Assembly (NCBI RefSeq): GCF_003331055.1
Contig: NZ_PUQD01000043.1
Location: forward strand, 1-46,359
Source of the DNA: Pseudomonas sp. AFG_SD02_1510_Pfu_092
GTDB taxonomy: Bacteria > Pseudomonadota > Gammaproteobacteria > Pseudomonadales > Pseudomonadaceae
Length of the DNA: 46,359 nt
Direction: 5' to 3'
The translations under genes were made by a program, and so were the position numbers. Below are positions 44,234 to 46,359 of this stretch, one piece after another. The notes beneath the pieces are model-generated. The model ran no database searches, had not been told where the DNA came from, and saw nothing but the letters and a program-made list of their open reading frames with translations. Within the stretch, counting starts at the first letter, position 1, and the number at the start of each line of letters is the position of its first letter.

Positions 44234-44989
44234 TCAGGCGCTCAGGTAGCGACCGATCAGCGCCAGGCCGCTGGCCAGCACCAGCCAGGTGACCAGGCGC
44301 ACGAAGGCCTCGCGGGACAAGCGGTGGGTCAGCCGGCGCCCAAGCCACAGGCCGACCAGCATGACCGGCAACAGACAGGCCGCGAGCAGCAACAGGCTCT
44401 GGTCGGCATATACGCCGGCGATCAGGAACAGCGACAGGCGCACCACTGTACTGCAACTGATCAGCGCGCTCTGGGTGGCACGCACCTGCTCCTTTGCCTG
44501 CAGCCGCGCGCTCAGGTACAGCGCGTAGAGAAAACCACCACTGCCGAACAAGGCGCCGAACAGCCCGCCTGCCGTGCCCATCGGCACCGCCCAGAAGGGC
44601 GACAGGCTGGCCGGCCGCACTTTCACCGCCAAGCCGTACAACGCATAGGCGGTCACGAACACGCCCATCAACAACAGCAACAGGTCGGATTTCAGCTGCA
44701 GCAGGAAAACCACGCCCAGGGTGCAGCCAACGGCCATGAACGGCAGCAGGCGCAGCAACTCGCCGCGTACGACATCGCGGCGTGACGGCAGCAGGTTGCC
44801 GAAGGCGGCGACGAAGTCCAGCAGCACCAGCAGCGGAATGATCCGCGACAGCGGCATGAAGTGGATCAGCACCGGGCCGGCCACCAGCGCAGTGCCAAAG
44901 CCGGCAATGCCGAAAACGATGTAGGCAGCGCCGACACCGAACAGGATGGGCAGCCAGTCGAGGCCGGAAAACGACAATTGGGCGAGCAT
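44234..44989 (-). CDS. TauE/SafE-family anion permease
   Basis: This 251-residue integral membrane protein has about eight membrane segments. Its two related halves each have a G-x-x-G-x-G-x-x-x-x-P-x-type motif (I-A-G-F-G-T-A-L-V-A-G-P and A-G-G-L-F-G-A-L-F-G-S-G-G), as in TauE/SafE proteins, which export sulfite or sulfonates. The substrate here is unknown. GAGGAA lies eight bases ahead of the ATG at 44989, which decides the start over the one nine codons earlier. It is divergent from a LysR regulator. Confidence 0.9.
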   Translation of the reverse strand: MLAQLSFSGLDWLPILFGVGAAYIVFGIAGFGTALVAGPVLIHFMPLSRIIPLLVLLDFVAAFGNLLPSRRDVVRGELLRLLPFMAVGCTLGVVFLLQLKSDLLLLLMGVFVTAYALYGLAVKVRPASLSPFWAVPMGTAGGLFGALFGSGGFLYALYLSARLQAKEQVRATQSALISCSTVVRLSLFLIAGVYADQSLLLLAACLLPVMLVGLWLGRRLTHRLSREAFVRLVTWLVLASGLALIGRYLSA

Positions 44990-45086
44990 GGCAACAATTC
45001 CTCGGAAGACAGGCAAAGGTTAGCCAGCCATGAGCCATGCCGACTAATATGCCTTTATCGCCACAGCCATCTTGAAAAGGCATGAC

Positions 45087-45965
45087 ATGACGTCGATTCG
45101 CCAGTTGCGTTACTTCGTGGAAATCGCTGAATGCGGCAGCTTCAGCGCTGCCGCCGAGCGGCTGTTCGTCGCCCAGTCGGCGCTGAGCCGGCAGATCAAG
45201 GAGCTGGAGCAGCAACTGGGTACGCCACTGTTCGAGCGCACCGCGCGCCTGCCACGCCTGACCCTGGCCGGCCAGGCTTTTCTGGAACGGGCGCGGCGCT
45301 TGCTGGCCGACCTGGTGCAGGCGGAGCGGCTGACCCGCGATATCGGCGAAGGGTTGCAGGGCAGCCTGCGCCTGAACCATTCCAGTACCGTACCACTGAT
45401 CGGCCCACTGCTGGCCCGCCTGGGCGGCTACTTGCGCGACAACCCAGGGGTTTCGCTGGAGATTGCCCAGCAGTCGTCGGAAGCGCAGCTGGAGGATATT
45501 GCCGGCGGGCGGCTGGATATCGGCCTGTTGCGCTTGCCGGTGCTGCGCCAGCACGAAGGTGTGGTGCTGCATACGCTGTTCAGCGAGCCCTTGTTGCTGG
45601 CGGTCGCCGCCGGCCATCGCCTGGCCGGCGCGGCACAGGTGAAACTGGAGCAATTGCGCGAAGAGCGCTTCATTTCGATCCCGCACCGTGACCGTGGCGG
45701 GCTCAGTTACCTGTCGGCGTCGCTGTGCATGGACGCGGGCTTTTTCCCGCAGGCGGCGCAAGTGCTGTCGCGCAAGACTACCCAGCTGCAGCTGATTCAG
45801 GCGGGGTTCGGGGTGGCGCTGTTGCCGCAGTGCATGCGTGAGCTTGCCCCGCCCTCGGTCAGCTTCGTGGCGCTGGAAGGGGGCTGCGAGAGTACCGTGG
45901 CGCTGGCTTGCCGGCGGGATGCGGGGCAGATGGTCAGGCAATTCGTGGCCGCGATGCAGGGTTGA
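45087..45965 (+). CDS. LysR-family transcriptional regulator
   Basis: This 292-residue regulator has an N-terminal winged HTH (I-R-Q-L-R-Y-F-V-E-I-A-E-C-G-S-F-S-A-A-A-E-R-L-F-V-A-Q-S-A-L-S-R-Q-I) and a C-terminal effector-binding domain (about 90-290), with full family length. AAAAGG lies six bases before the ATG at 45087. It faces the TauE/SafE permease across a 97-base gap, the usual arrangement for a LysR protein that controls its divergent neighbour. The effector is unknown. Confidence 0.92.
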   Translation: MTSIRQLRYFVEIAECGSFSAAAERLFVAQSALSRQIKELEQQLGTPLFERTARLPRLTLAGQAFLERARRLLADLVQAERLTRDIGEGLQGSLRLNHSSTVPLIGPLLARLGGYLRDNPGVSLEIAQQSSEAQLEDIAGGRLDIGLLRLPVLRQHEGVVLHTLFSEPLLLAVAAGHRLAGAAQVKLEQLREERFISIPHRDRGGLSYLSASLCMDAGFFPQAAQVLSRKTTQLQLIQAGFGVALLPQCMRELAPPSVSFVALEGGCESTVALACRRDAGQMVRQFVAAMQG

Positions 45966-46359
45966 TAGCACCGGCTACGCCGGTGTTCGCGGCTAAAGCC
46001 GCTCCCACAGGTACCATTTGAACCCGAAGCCCGCGCAGCCTGTGGGAGCGGGCAAGCCCGCGAAGCAGGCGACGCGGTGGATGGCACCGGCTGCGCCGGT
46101 GTTCGCGGCCGCGGCCGCTCCCACAGGTACCGTTTGAACCCGAAGCCAGCGCAGTACCTGTGGAAGCGGGCAAGCCCGCGAAGCAGGCGACGCGGTGGAT
46201 GGCACCGGCTACGCCGGTGTTCGCGGCCGCGGCCGCTCCCACAGGTACCGTTTGAACCCGAAACCAGCGCAGTACCTGTGGGAGCGGGCAAGCCCGCGAA
46301 GCAGGCGACGCGGTGGCTGGCACCGGCTGCGCCGGTGTTCGCGGCCGCGGCCGCTCCCA
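45966..46359. repeat. Tandem REP array with a 116-118-bp unit
   Basis: This stretch has no gene. A unit starting GCACCGGCT[A/G]CGCCGGTG begins at 45968, 46084, 46202 and 46320, so the period is 116-118 bases, and the last copy is cut by the window edge. Each unit holds two REP cores in opposite orientation (CCGCTCCCACAGG and CTGTGGGAGCGGG) and a small GGCACCGG hairpin. The copies are nearly identical. The same sequence family forms the array at 1965-2366. Confidence 0.9.

Noticed and set aside
45966..46359. Regular repeats resembling a CRISPR array
   Set aside because: The period is 116-118 bases with near-identical whole units, no unique spacers and no cas genes; the core is the known REP motif.

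Overview
The window is about 46 kb of a GC-rich, gene-dense chromosome that reads as a Pseudomonas putida-group bacterium. The support is the many REP elements of the P. putida type (core CTGTGGGAGCGGG), the cumA-cumB(tadA) pair, and a phosphate-starvation secretion locus: UxpA- and UxpB-like Tat lipoproteins, an Xcp type II secretion system (T2SS) and a tatABC set next to it. This arrangement matches the xcp/uxpB/tat-1 locus published for P. putida. No rRNA, tRNA, CRISPR array, prophage or intact insertion sequence was seen.

Layout. 0.2-4.4 kb: purT, a VUT-family membrane protein, a REP array, a DUF1289 protein, a gamma-carbonic-anhydrase-like protein and two divergent Nudix hydrolases. 4.4-11.4 kb: an L,D-transpeptidase, then a two-partner secretion pair (TpsB transporter and a 1508-residue TpsA exoprotein) with no C-terminal toxin region. 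11.4-22.0 kb (minus strand): a T2SS operon with mostly overlapping genes, uxpA-gspC-D-E-F-G-H-I-[REP]-J-L-M-N. 22.2-27.0 kb: uxpB (PhoX phosphatase, plus), gspK (minus) and tatABC (plus). 27.0-33.0 kb: a NIF3/YqfO-like small protein, purL and mltF. 33.0-38.3 kb (minus): tadA/cumB, cumA and a four-gene membrane cluster with an M48 metalloprotease. 38.5-40.4 kb: an AraC-type regulator, then a decayed Doc-type toxin-antitoxin remnant. 40.4-43.5 kb: guaB-guaA. 43.6-46.0 kb: an uncharacterised Cys-rich protein, a TauE/SafE permease and a divergent LysR regulator. A tandem REP array closes the window.

How the parts fit. UxpB and UxpA both carry a twin-arginine signal followed by a lipobox, so the neighbouring TatABC could export them folded and the Xcp machine could carry them across the outer membrane. 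Two 12-of-14 matches to the PhoB box lie ahead of uxpA (head of the T2SS operon) and ahead of tatA, with weaker repeats ahead of uxpB, so the locus looks like a Pi-starvation export module. Housekeeping purine genes (purT, purL, guaA, guaB) are spread around it. The least ordinary items are UxpA, which seems to have lost all metal ligands of its SoxB/5'-nucleotidase relatives; the REP hairpin inside the pseudopilin genes; the frameshifted doc gene fused to foreign sequence; and the unstudied M48 membrane cluster.
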